A stretch of 64,000 bases of DNA. It comes from Streptomyces sp. YPW6. GTDB taxonomy: Bacteria > Actinomycetota > Actinomycetes > Streptomycetales > Streptomycetaceae. Both the position numbers and the translations under genes were made by a program. A model generated the notes under the pieces. It ran no database searches, was not told where the DNA came from, and saw only the letters and a program-made list of their open reading frames with translations. The stretch spans positions 5,553,001-5,617,000 of the forward strand of contig NZ_CP076457.1 of assembly GCF_018866325.1 (NCBI RefSeq), in the 5' to 3' direction. Shown in pieces: positions 57,447-64,000 of the stretch (position 1 is the first letter of the stretch; the number at the start of each line of letters is the position of its first letter).

Positions 57447-59747
57447 TCAGATGTCCGTCTTCAAATGGGGGTTCATTTGCTCGGTGCTCGTACTGGCGGC
57501 CATGAACCCGTCCTGCGTGGACCTGCGCGCCTTCTCATCGATGCTGATGTCCATCAGGTCGTCACGGCCGTGCGACTTCGCCGCTGCCTCCACAGCTTGC
57601 TCGGTGTACTCCGAGTTCTTTTCGACGCCGCTCTCCCACAGTTCGCCCATGACGGGGCCGGCGTTGTCCTTGGCCTTCCCCTCGGCGTCCTTGAAGAGGG
57701 ATTCGAGGACCATGCTGCTCACCGTCTCCGCCGCACCGCCGGCCACCGCGCCGCCGACGGGGCTGGCGACGAACGACGTGCCGACGCCGATGCCCGTACC
57801 GATCCCCCCGGAGATGGCGTTCTTCCACTGAGCCACGGACTGTTCGTACTTCTTGTCGGCTTCCTCGGCTTCGCCGGCGACTGCCTCCTGGCGGCCCATG
57901 GCCAGCGTGCCGGACACCTCGCCCGAACCATGGGCGATCTCACGGATGGCGAACTCTGTGTCCTTCGAGTAGACCTTGTCGGCCGGCAGGTCCGGGTTCA
58001 TGTGGTAGTCCATGAGGTTCGCCATGTACTGCTTGTTGGCCACCTCCACGGCCGCGTACCCCTCGGCGTTCTGGCCCACGGTGAGCAACAGGGCGTTCAC
58101 ATCTCGGTGGTTGAGCTGGGCGGAGCTGCCGGCGACGGGGAACAGTCTGTCCGTCTCCCCGTCGGAGTCGTTCGTCATGGCCCGGTTGATGTCCGGCAGG
58201 TACTCCGAGGTGATCTGCCCGATGCTGTCGGTCATGTAGTTGTGCTTGGTGAGTCGTTCGTTGTCGTCCGCGACGGAGGCCACGAGCGACTCGAAGAGCT
58301 TGGTCTGCCCCTCGTTGTGGGCGGGTGTGTCCCTCGTCGGCAACTCGCCCGCGGGGTGCCCGGTCGTGGCGGCCTCCAGGGCGAGGGCGAGAGTGTTGCG
58401 GCCGGTGATGTCGTCGTCGCCCTTGAGGTCGGTCTCCTGCGGCCACTCCCGCTCCTCGAAGAGGTACTGGAAGTTGGAGAGCGGGATCTTTCCGTTCTTG
58501 CCGTTGCCGTCCGTGTCGCGTTCGAAGGGGGAGTCTTCCTTGGAGACGTACTCCTGGTTGAAGAAGTCGGTCGCCGCGTCCGGGCTGTTGGACAGCCCCT
58601 TGAGGTAGCCGGTCAGCGGGTCGTTGCCGCTGTCCCCGCCGATCCTGTTGAGCCACGGGTCCGATCCCATGCGCTGCCACGCCATGTTCTGGTGCTCGCC
58701 GTTGCCGGTGAGCCTGCGTTCCGTCTCCATGAGCTTGGTGCCGTAGCTCTTGAGGAACTGATCGTCGTAGTCGCCGGTCCGCATCAGATTGCTCATGACC
58801 TGGAACCCCATGGGGCCCGCGCCGTCCCGGCCGATGGGCTGGTCGCCGAGCTTGATCATGTTGCCCTTCCAGCTCGTCATGTCGGCGGAGTCGCTCTGGG
58901 TGGCGGTGGCGAGCGTGAGGCCGAGATTGCGCTGGAAGTCGTCCAACTCGTCGAGCCGTTCGCCGCCGACATGCGGGTTCACGGCGTAGTCGCTGATGCC
59001 CTCCCAGAGCTCCAGGGTCTTCTTGGGCCCGAGCTGAGTGGCGAACCGCTCGGCGAACAGCGGGTCGTTCTTGTACTTGTCCAGACCGTTGTTGATCTTG
59101 TCGAAGTCGGCGGGCGTGAGGTCCTCGGGGCTCTTCGCCGCGATCCTGGCGAGGCTCTCGGCCGCCTCGACGGCTTCGACGGCGGAGTCACGGTCCTTGT
59201 AGGAGGCGTCCGAGAAGCCCATCTTGGCCTGGTCGGCGATCGCGGTCAGGACCTTGCTCGCCGAGTTGTCGCTCTCCGTGGCCTTCTTGAGGATGCCCTG
59301 CACCTCGTCCCGCAGCGCGGTGACATCGCTCTCGTCGTGCTCCGGAACGGACGTGCCCTTCGCCGCGCGGTCCGGGTGGATGTTCATCGTGACGGTGAAA
59401 CCGCCGCCGCCGGTACTGGTGACGGTCAGGTTCTTCCGGGCCCCGCGGCTGATGGCTTCATCCAGATCCTTCTTGTACTGCCGCAACTCGTCGCGGGTGT
59501 CGGTGAGGATCTTGTGGATGGTGTTGGCCTGGGTGTGGGCGTCGGCGAACTCACCCGCGGTCTTGCCGACGAACTCCTTGGTGACCTGGGCGTTCAGGCC
59601 GGCCCAGTCGGCCGAGTTGGCCGCCTTGCGCAACCCGTCCTGGGCCTGCTTCTTCAGTTGCGCGAGGTTGCGCACGAGCAGACCCCAGTCCGTGACCGCC
59701 TCGTCGAGCGTGGCGAAGTTTCCGAAGCGCAGCGCGTCGAGATCCAT
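57447..59747 (-). CDS. DUF6571-like large protein of a WXG-type operon
   Basis: The 766-residue protein begins with a WXG100-like helical domain (AVTDWGLLVRNLAQLKKQAQ; SADWAGLNAQVTKEF) and continues with a long helical body (WEGISDYAVNPHVGGERLDE, FQVMSNLMRTGDYDDQFLKS). A glycine-zipper hydrophobic stretch lies near residue 660 (GGIGTGIGVGTSFVASPVGG). No Sec signal is present, as expected for type VII-type export. There is no recognised catalytic domain. It is flanked by a small WXG-like gene and a lipoprotein gene, making a three-gene operon. The DUF6571 assignment is from memory. Confidence 0.7.
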   Translation of the reverse strand: MDLDALRFGNFATLDEAVTDWGLLVRNLAQLKKQAQDGLRKAANSADWAGLNAQVTKEFVGKTAGEFADAHTQANTIHKILTDTRDELRQYKKDLDEAISRGARKNLTVTSTGGGGFTVTMNIHPDRAAKGTSVPEHDESDVTALRDEVQGILKKATESDNSASKVLTAIADQAKMGFSDASYKDRDSAVEAVEAAESLARIAAKSPEDLTPADFDKINNGLDKYKNDPLFAERFATQLGPKKTLELWEGISDYAVNPHVGGERLDELDDFQRNLGLTLATATQSDSADMTSWKGNMIKLGDQPIGRDGAGPMGFQVMSNLMRTGDYDDQFLKSYGTKLMETERRLTGNGEHQNMAWQRMGSDPWLNRIGGDSGNDPLTGYLKGLSNSPDAATDFFNQEYVSKEDSPFERDTDGNGKNGKIPLSNFQYLFEEREWPQETDLKGDDDITGRNTLALALEAATTGHPAGELPTRDTPAHNEGQTKLFESLVASVADDNERLTKHNYMTDSIGQITSEYLPDINRAMTNDSDGETDRLFPVAGSSAQLNHRDVNALLLTVGQNAEGYAAVEVANKQYMANLMDYHMNPDLPADKVYSKDTEFAIREIAHGSGEVSGTLAMGRQEAVAGEAEEADKKYEQSVAQWKNAISGGIGTGIGVGTSFVASPVGGAVAGGAAETVSSMVLESLFKDAEGKAKDNAGPVMGELWESGVEKNSEYTEQAVEAAAKSHGRDDLMDISIDEKARRSTQDGFMAASTSTEQMNPHLKTDI

Positions 59748-59786
59748 GAGTGGTTGTTTCTCCTGTACGTCTCGGGGGTCGCGCCG

Positions 59787-60281
59787 CTACTTCTTCTGCT
59801 CGTATGCCGGGTTCTTCTTGCCCGGCTCGCCGACCCGCTCGTCGAACCCGGCGTCCAGGGTGTCGATGCTGCTCATCTGGCGTTGGATGTAGTGGTGGTC
59901 ACCGGCGTGCACCTTCTTGGTGACCTGCATGTGGTTGGCGATGTGGGCGCACGCGTCCATGAGTGACTTCAGCTGTTCGTCCCACCGGTTCGCCACGTGC
60001 TTGAGTCCACCGCCCAGTGCGAAGCCCTGGCCGCTGAGGTCACCGGCCGCCTTGTCGCTGCTGGGGACGGCCACCCGGGCCTTTCTCCAGAGCTGATCGT
60101 AGAGTTCGTGCGCCTGACTGCCGATCTTCACCAGATCGCCGTTGCTCACCTTGAGATCGCCGGTCTGTCCGGGCAGGGGCGCGGAGCCGCCGCCCCCGGG
60201 GTCGAGCTGGTTCAACTGCATTCCGGTGGACTGACGCTGAACGGCATCCGCCTTCAGCTGTTCCCACTCGTCCCACGCCAT
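59787..60281 (-). CDS. Small WXG100-like helical protein
   Basis: The 164-residue protein from ATG 60281, after GGGGGAAGG, has a four-helix layout without a signal peptide. LVKIGSQAHELYDQLWRKAR and NRWDEQLKSLMDACAHIANH form the helical pair seen in WXG-type partners. It is the promoter-proximal gene of the operon with the DUF6571 protein and is probably its secretion or folding partner. Confidence 0.7.
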   Translation of the reverse strand: MAWDEWEQLKADAVQRQSTGMQLNQLDPGGGGSAPLPGQTGDLKVSNGDLVKIGSQAHELYDQLWRKARVAVPSSDKAAGDLSGQGFALGGGLKHVANRWDEQLKSLMDACAHIANHMQVTKKVHAGDHHYIQRQMSSIDTLDAGFDERVGEPGKKNPAYEQKK

Positions 60282-60300
60282 GAAGAACCCTTCCCCCAGC

Positions 60301-60414
60301 TCACCCGTTGTGGTTGGTCGCGCCCGGTGGCGCCTCTGCTTCGAGCCAAGCTAGCAACTCGACCGGGTGTTCACGCGGGGCGAAGTCGGATCCCTGGAGG
60401 GCCGTTGTGACCAT
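60301..60414 (-). CDS. Possible 37-residue leader protein of the WXG operon
   Basis: A short frame from ATG 60414 reads VTTALQGSDFAPREHPVELL and ends 19 bases before the WXG-like gene, whose ribosome site follows its stop. There is no clear ribosome site of its own. It may be a real small gene or chance. Confidence 0.25.
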   Translation of the reverse strand: MVTTALQGSDFAPREHPVELLAWLEAEAPPGATNHNG

Positions 60415-60511
60415 CGTGTGGAGGGTTCGGGAACGCCACTCCGAAGTGTTCCGTATTCGAGCGTTTAGCTCGCCTTTGCGTCGTGTGAAGCCCTGGCGCG
60501 GGGTCGACGCC

Positions 60512-60672
60512 TCACCGGCAGGCCGCTGCCCCCTCGACCGCCTTGGTGTAGGCCGTGAGGAGCTTCTCGATGGCCTCAGGGTCGCCGATGCCCGTGTCGC
60601 GCGTCTCGACCACGATGTAGAGGTCCTGCTCCGGGTGCTCCGACACCTCGCAGGACGAAACGGTCTGACCAG
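60512..60672 (-). pseudogene. Truncated copy of the operon lipoprotein
   Basis: The minus strand reads SSCEVSEHPEQDLYIVVETR DTGIGDPEAIEKLLTAYTKA and ends AACR-stop, nearly identical to the C-terminus of the 56807 lipoprotein. There is no N-terminal part or signal. It is a duplicated, decayed fragment flanking the other side of the operon. Confidence 0.75.
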
Positions 60673-60758
60673 TCGGCAATCCGTTCGGTTGTCCCAGCCA
60701 GTCGCGGTGCTGACCCGGCCCCTGGATCCGTCGGGAAGGTGCGGGGCTACCATCCCCT

Positions 60759-62024
60759 GTGACCGAGTCAGCCGAACCGCGTGCGCGACGCACCCATATA
60801 CTCGCCGACCTCACACCCCTGCGGACCTCGCCCGACTACCGGCGGCTCTGGGTCGGGAACACCGTCTCCTGGATCGGCCAGGGCATGACGGCGCTGGCGG
60901 TCTCGCTCCAGGTCTACGACATCACCGGGTCCGCGTTCTCCGTCGGGCTCATCGGCTTCTGCTCGTTCGTGCCGCTCGTCGTCTTCGGGCTCTACGGCGG
61001 GGCCGTCGCCGACACCGTCGACCGGCGCAAGCTCGGACTGTTCAGTGCCGTTGGGTCGTTCGGGCTCTCCCTCGTCCTGGTGGCGGCGACCGTCGTCGGC
61101 ATCGAGCAGGTCGGGCTGCTGTACGCGATCGTGGCACTCCAGGCTGTCTGCTTCGCCCTCAACGCCCCGGCCCGCTCCTCGATGATCGCCCGGCTGCTGC
61201 CGGCCGGACAACTGCCCGCCGCGAACGCGTTGACGAGCATGACCAGTACGACGGGCACCCTCGTCGGCCCGATGCTGGGCGGCCTGATCGTCGGCTGGTG
61301 GGGCTACCGGGCCGCCTACACCGTGGACGCCCTCTGCTTCACCGCCTCCCTGTACGCGATGTGGCGCATGCCCTCGATGCTGCCCGACCGCAAGGACGGC
61401 GAGGCGGGCAAGCGGGCCTCCGTCCTGGACGGGCTGCGGTTCCTCGGAACCCGGCCGAACCTGCGGATGACCTTCTTCACCGACCTGTGCGCCATGGTCC
61501 TGGCCCACCCCCGCGCCCTCTTCCCGGCCGTCGCCGTCCTCTGGTACGGGGGCGACGCGCGGACCACCGGCCTGCTCGTCGCCGCCCCGGCCCTCGGCGC
61601 CCTGCTCGGCGGGGTGTTCTCCGGCCGGCTCGGCCGCATCCGGCGGCACGGGCTCGCGATCCTGCTGGCCGTCGGCTCCTGGGGCACCGCCATCGCCGTC
61701 TTCGGGCTCACCCGCAACCTCTGGCTCGGGCTGCTGTTCCTGGCCCTCGCCGGCTGCGCCGACACCGTCTCCATGGTCTTCCGCACCACCATGCTCCAGG
61801 CGGCGGTCCCGGACGAGATGCGCGGCCGGCTCCAGGGCGTCTTCATCGTTGTGGTGGCGGGCGGGCCCCGCCTCGGCGACTTCCTGGCCGGCTCGGTGGC
61901 GGACCTGGCCTCACCCACCCTCGCCGTCACCGGCGGCGGCGTCCTCTGCGTGGCGGCCGTGACCCTGCTCGCGCTGAAGTGGCGCGCCTTCGCCCGCTAC
62001 GACGCCCGCGACCCGCAGCCGTGA
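60759..62024 (+). CDS. MFS exporter, enterobactin-exporter (EntS)-like
   Basis: The 421-residue membrane protein of the MFS_3 type has about 12 helices, an N-terminal SPDYRRLWVGNTVSWIGQGM and the loop VADTVDRRKLGLFSAVGSFG. Family members export siderophores or drugs; the substrate is unknown. It starts at GTG 60759 and converges with the carboxyltransferase gene 7 bases downstream. Confidence 0.85.
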   Translation: MTESAEPRARRTHILADLTPLRTSPDYRRLWVGNTVSWIGQGMTALAVSLQVYDITGSAFSVGLIGFCSFVPLVVFGLYGGAVADTVDRRKLGLFSAVGSFGLSLVLVAATVVGIEQVGLLYAIVALQAVCFALNAPARSSMIARLLPAGQLPAANALTSMTSTTGTLVGPMLGGLIVGWWGYRAAYTVDALCFTASLYAMWRMPSMLPDRKDGEAGKRASVLDGLRFLGTRPNLRMTFFTDLCAMVLAHPRALFPAVAVLWYGGDARTTGLLVAAPALGALLGGVFSGRLGRIRRHGLAILLAVGSWGTAIAVFGLTRNLWLGLLFLALAGCADTVSMVFRTTMLQAAVPDEMRGRLQGVFIVVVAGGPRLGDFLAGSVADLASPTLAVTGGGVLCVAAVTLLALKWRAFARYDARDPQP

Positions 62025-62031
62025 GCGCGTT

Positions 62032-63621
62032 CTAGGTGACGATCGAGCGCGCGATCCCCAGCTCCACCAGGTCCTGCGGCCTCAGCCGCAGCTGGTCGGC
62101 GGTGGCGCCCGTCTCCTCCGTGGGCCGCTTGAGGATCGCCGCCGCCAACTCCGGGGCGATGACGGAGAAGTAGCTGTCCACCGTGACATGGGTGTGGTCC
62201 GGTGCCGCGAGCGCCAGTGCCCCGCCCGAGCCGCCCTCGCCGATCACCAGCGTCGTCACCGGGACCCGGGCCGCCGCGATCGCCGCGAAGGTGTCCGCGA
62301 TGGCCGCGCCCGCGCCCGCCCGTTCCGCCTCGGCGTCGTTGGCCGCGCCCGGGGTGTCGACCAGGGTCAGGACGGGGAGGCCGAGCCGGTCCGCCAGCCG
62401 GATCGTCCGGGCCGCCGCCCGGTAACCGGCCGGGCGTGTCGGGGTCCCGCACTGGGCGACGTACGCCACGGGCTGCCCGTCCGCGCGCAGGCCGAGGCCG
62501 CAGAGCAGCCCGGGGTCCGTGGCGCCGGAGCGGTCCCCGTGGAGGGGGAGCCGTACGGCGAAGTAGTCGGCCAGGTACGCCTCCGCGCGCGGCCGTCGCG
62601 GATCGCGAGCCCGCTCCACCGCCTCCCGCCCGGTCTCCGGGAGCCGAGCCGCTCGGTTTCCATCGGCCGTCGGCGCCGTGCGGGCTCCCGGCGCCGTGCC
62701 GGCTCCCGGCCTCGTACCGGCCGCCGCCTCCGTTCCGGTCCCGGGGCTCGTTCCGGTCCCGGGGGCAGTGCCGGTCCCCGGGACCATGCCGACCCCCGGG
62801 TCCGTTCCGGTCTCCGGGTCCGTGCCGGTCCCCGGGGCTGTGCCGGCCGCCGGTTCGACACCGGCCCCTGCCCCGGCCTTCGCCCCCGCCCCCGGCAGCG
62901 CGCGCGGCACCGGCGCTGCGGGCAGGTCGTCGTGCGGCCCCAGCGCGCGCAGCCAGTGCGTCACCGTGCGGGCCAGCTCACCTGCCGGGACCACCGCGTC
63001 CACCTGGCCCGCCGCCAACTGGCCCTCGGCGCTGTACGCGTACGGGTCGGCGTCCGGCGGCCGTACCCGGGAACCGGCGAAGCCCACCTGCGCGCCCGGC
63101 AGCGCCAGCACCACGTCCGCGCCCGCCCCCACCGTGGCCCAGCCGCCGCCGGTCGTGGGGTCGCGGACCACCGCGATCTGCGGGAGCCCGGCCGCGCGCA
63201 GCCGGGTGGACGCGGCCGCCACCCGTTGGAGCTGGGTGAGCGCGACCATGCCCTCCTGCATCCGGCTGCCGCCCGTGGCGACCAGGGCGACCAGCGGGAG
63301 GCGGCGGGTCAGCGCCAACGCGTACGCGGCCGCCAGCCGGTCCCCGGTCCGGCAGCCCAACGAGCCTCCCAGGAAGCCGAATTCGAAGGAGAGCAGGACG
63401 CACGCGCGGTCTCCGACGACCCCGGTGCCGTAGAGCACGGACTCTTCCTCGCCGGTCCGGGCCGAGGCACGTTCCCGTGCCGCGTCGTATCCCGCCCAGC
63501 CGAGCGGACCGTCCGGCGGCAGGGGGTGCGGCGGCGGGCGGTGCTCGGTGAAGCCCGCCGCGCCGGTGAGCAGGGTGATCGCCTCCCGGGCCGTCGCGCG
63601 GGCGGGGTTCTCGTCAGGCAC
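62032..63621 (-). CDS. Fused acetyl-CoA carboxylase carboxyltransferase (beta-alpha)
   Basis: The 529-residue protein joins an AccD-like half (FEFGFLGGSLGCRTGDRLAA; GGSRMQEGMVALTQLQRVAA) to an AccA-like half (LVDTPGAANDAEAERAGAGA; IGEGGSGGALALAAPDHTHV) by a repetitive linker (TAPGTGTDPETGTDPGVGM...). It transfers carboxyl groups from carboxybiotin to an acyl-CoA, but no biotin-carrier or carboxylase gene is in the window. The AccD half lacks an evident zinc-finger motif. The start is GTG 63621, overlapping the end of the upstream synthetase gene, so the two are one operon; malonyl-type CoA metabolism is likely. Confidence 0.85.
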   Translation of the reverse strand: MPDENPARATAREAITLLTGAAGFTEHRPPPHPLPPDGPLGWAGYDAARERASARTGEEESVLYGTGVVGDRACVLLSFEFGFLGGSLGCRTGDRLAAAYALALTRRLPLVALVATGGSRMQEGMVALTQLQRVAAASTRLRAAGLPQIAVVRDPTTGGGWATVGAGADVVLALPGAQVGFAGSRVRPPDADPYAYSAEGQLAAGQVDAVVPAGELARTVTHWLRALGPHDDLPAAPVPRALPGAGAKAGAGAGVEPAAGTAPGTGTDPETGTDPGVGMVPGTGTAPGTGTSPGTGTEAAAGTRPGAGTAPGARTAPTADGNRAARLPETGREAVERARDPRRPRAEAYLADYFAVRLPLHGDRSGATDPGLLCGLGLRADGQPVAYVAQCGTPTRPAGYRAAARTIRLADRLGLPVLTLVDTPGAANDAEAERAGAGAAIADTFAAIAAARVPVTTLVIGEGGSGGALALAAPDHTHVTVDSYFSVIAPELAAAILKRPTEETGATADQLRLRPQDLVELGIARSIVT

Positions 63622-64000
63622 GGAGCGACCTCTTCATGATCTTGCCCAGGTCGTTGCGGGGCAGCGTGTCCAGGTAGCGCACGGTGCGCGGGCGCTTGTG
63701 CGGAGCCAGTTGGGCCGCCACCCGGTCCGCCAGCTCTTCGGCTGACGGCGGAGAGCCGGGGTCCGTCGCGACCACCCAGGCCACGACCCGCTCGCCGAGG
63801 TCCGGATCGGCCTCACCCGTCACCGCCACCTCCCGGACTCCGGGGTGCGCGAGGAGGACGTTCTCGATCTCGCCCGCGCCGATCTTGTAGCCGCCGCTCT
63901 TGATGAGGTCGGTGGCCTTGCGCCCGACGATGGTGACGTACCCGTCCGTGCCCACCGTGCCCACGTCCCCCGTACGGAACCAGCCGTCCGGCGTGTGCGC
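63614..64000 (-). CDS. matB: Acyl-CoA synthetase, MatB (malonyl-CoA synthetase)-like, partial
   Basis: Only the C-terminal ~128 residues are in the window: TPDGWFRTGDVGTVGTDGYV (ATP/adenylate motif), KATDLIKSGGYKIGAGEIEN and the catalytic-Lys motif PRNDLGKIMKR. The gene continues beyond position 64000. The operon with a fused carboxyltransferase matches the MatB locus of Streptomyces as I recall it, so malonate or methylmalonate is the likely acid. Confidence 0.75.
   Translation of the reverse strand, partial: AHTPDGWFRTGDVGTVGTDGYVTIVGRKATDLIKSGGYKIGAGEIENVLLAHPGVREVAVTGEADPDLGERVVAWVVATDPGSPPSAEELADRVAAQLAPHKRPRTVRYLDTLPRNDLGKIMKRSLRA

Noticed and set aside
57465..59966. An 833-codon plus-strand frame opposite the DUF6571-like gene
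   Set aside because: It is a shadow with no family features, while the minus strand shows a WXG-like head and proper ribosome sites for the operon.

Overview
The window is high-GC actinobacterial DNA. GTG and TTG starts, short purine-rich ribosome sites, stop/start overlaps inside operons and many long shadow frames all point to Streptomyces. From memory (no search was run), the backbone order matB / accA-accD fusion / carbohydrate kinase / ABC exporter pair / hrdA / dnaG / ferredoxin reductase-like gene / dgt / sirohydrochlorin chelatase / SoxR-type FMN reductase / nirBD / ppdK / dusB matches one conserved stretch of the S. coelicolor chromosome, read backwards.

Layout. 1-7.3 kb is accessory: a transposase fragment, a polymorphic-toxin gene with ALF repeats and a divergent tip plus its probable immunity gene, a secreted protein, and decayed ISAs1- and IS5-type transposases that abut a TetR gene lacking a proper start. 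7.9-10.4 kb holds an MFS efflux pump with a divergent MmyB-type regulator. 10.7-17.8 kb has dusB and a GntR-controlled ABC importer operon (binding protein, two permeases, ATPase, HAD phosphatase). 18.2-24.5 kb has ppdK, a hairpin-rich intergenic region, an ArsR-like regulator, a VOC protein and a Tat-exported DUF839 protein. 24.7-28.7 kb has nirBD with a GlnR-like site and a TSUP transporter. 28.7-42.1 kb contains sortase F and its neighbour, DUF5990, a class IV aminotransferase, a probable SoxR target, cutA, a GGCT-like protein, a SanA-like protein, the siroheme chelatase, dgt, a flavin reductase, dnaG and hrdA. 42.2-48.1 kb has a heterodimeric ABC exporter, an FGGY kinase and a small YtxH-like protein.

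Three tRNA genes follow (two Asn, one with anticodon CAT). The last 27 bases of the CAT tRNA region are repeated exactly 7.96 kb downstream, and a 14-base inverted repeat lies just inside each end. The segment 48.73-56.72 kb is therefore an integrated element. It carries VapBC, a PIN-like protein, a broken IS701-type transposase, a truncated HNH-like gene, a Crp/Fnr regulator with matching palindromes beside a tiny two-helix membrane protein and a MazG-like gene, two coupled tiny genes, and fragments of a regulator and a methyltransferase. No integrase is visible.

The right flank (56.8-64 kb) has a lipoprotein / DUF6571 / WXG-like operon, a truncated copy of the lipoprotein, an MFS exporter, a fused carboxyltransferase and the end of a MatB-like acyl-CoA synthetase.

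Several parts plausibly work together. NirBD needs siroheme, and a CbiX-type chelatase lies 7 kb away. NirB has a GlnR-like site for nitrogen control. The FMN reductase sits behind a near-ideal SoxR box. DusB, DnaG, HrdA, Dgt and PpdK are housekeeping. The strongest candidates for undescribed biology are the toxin/immunity module at the left and the Crp-controlled small-membrane-protein/MazG cluster in the tRNA island.
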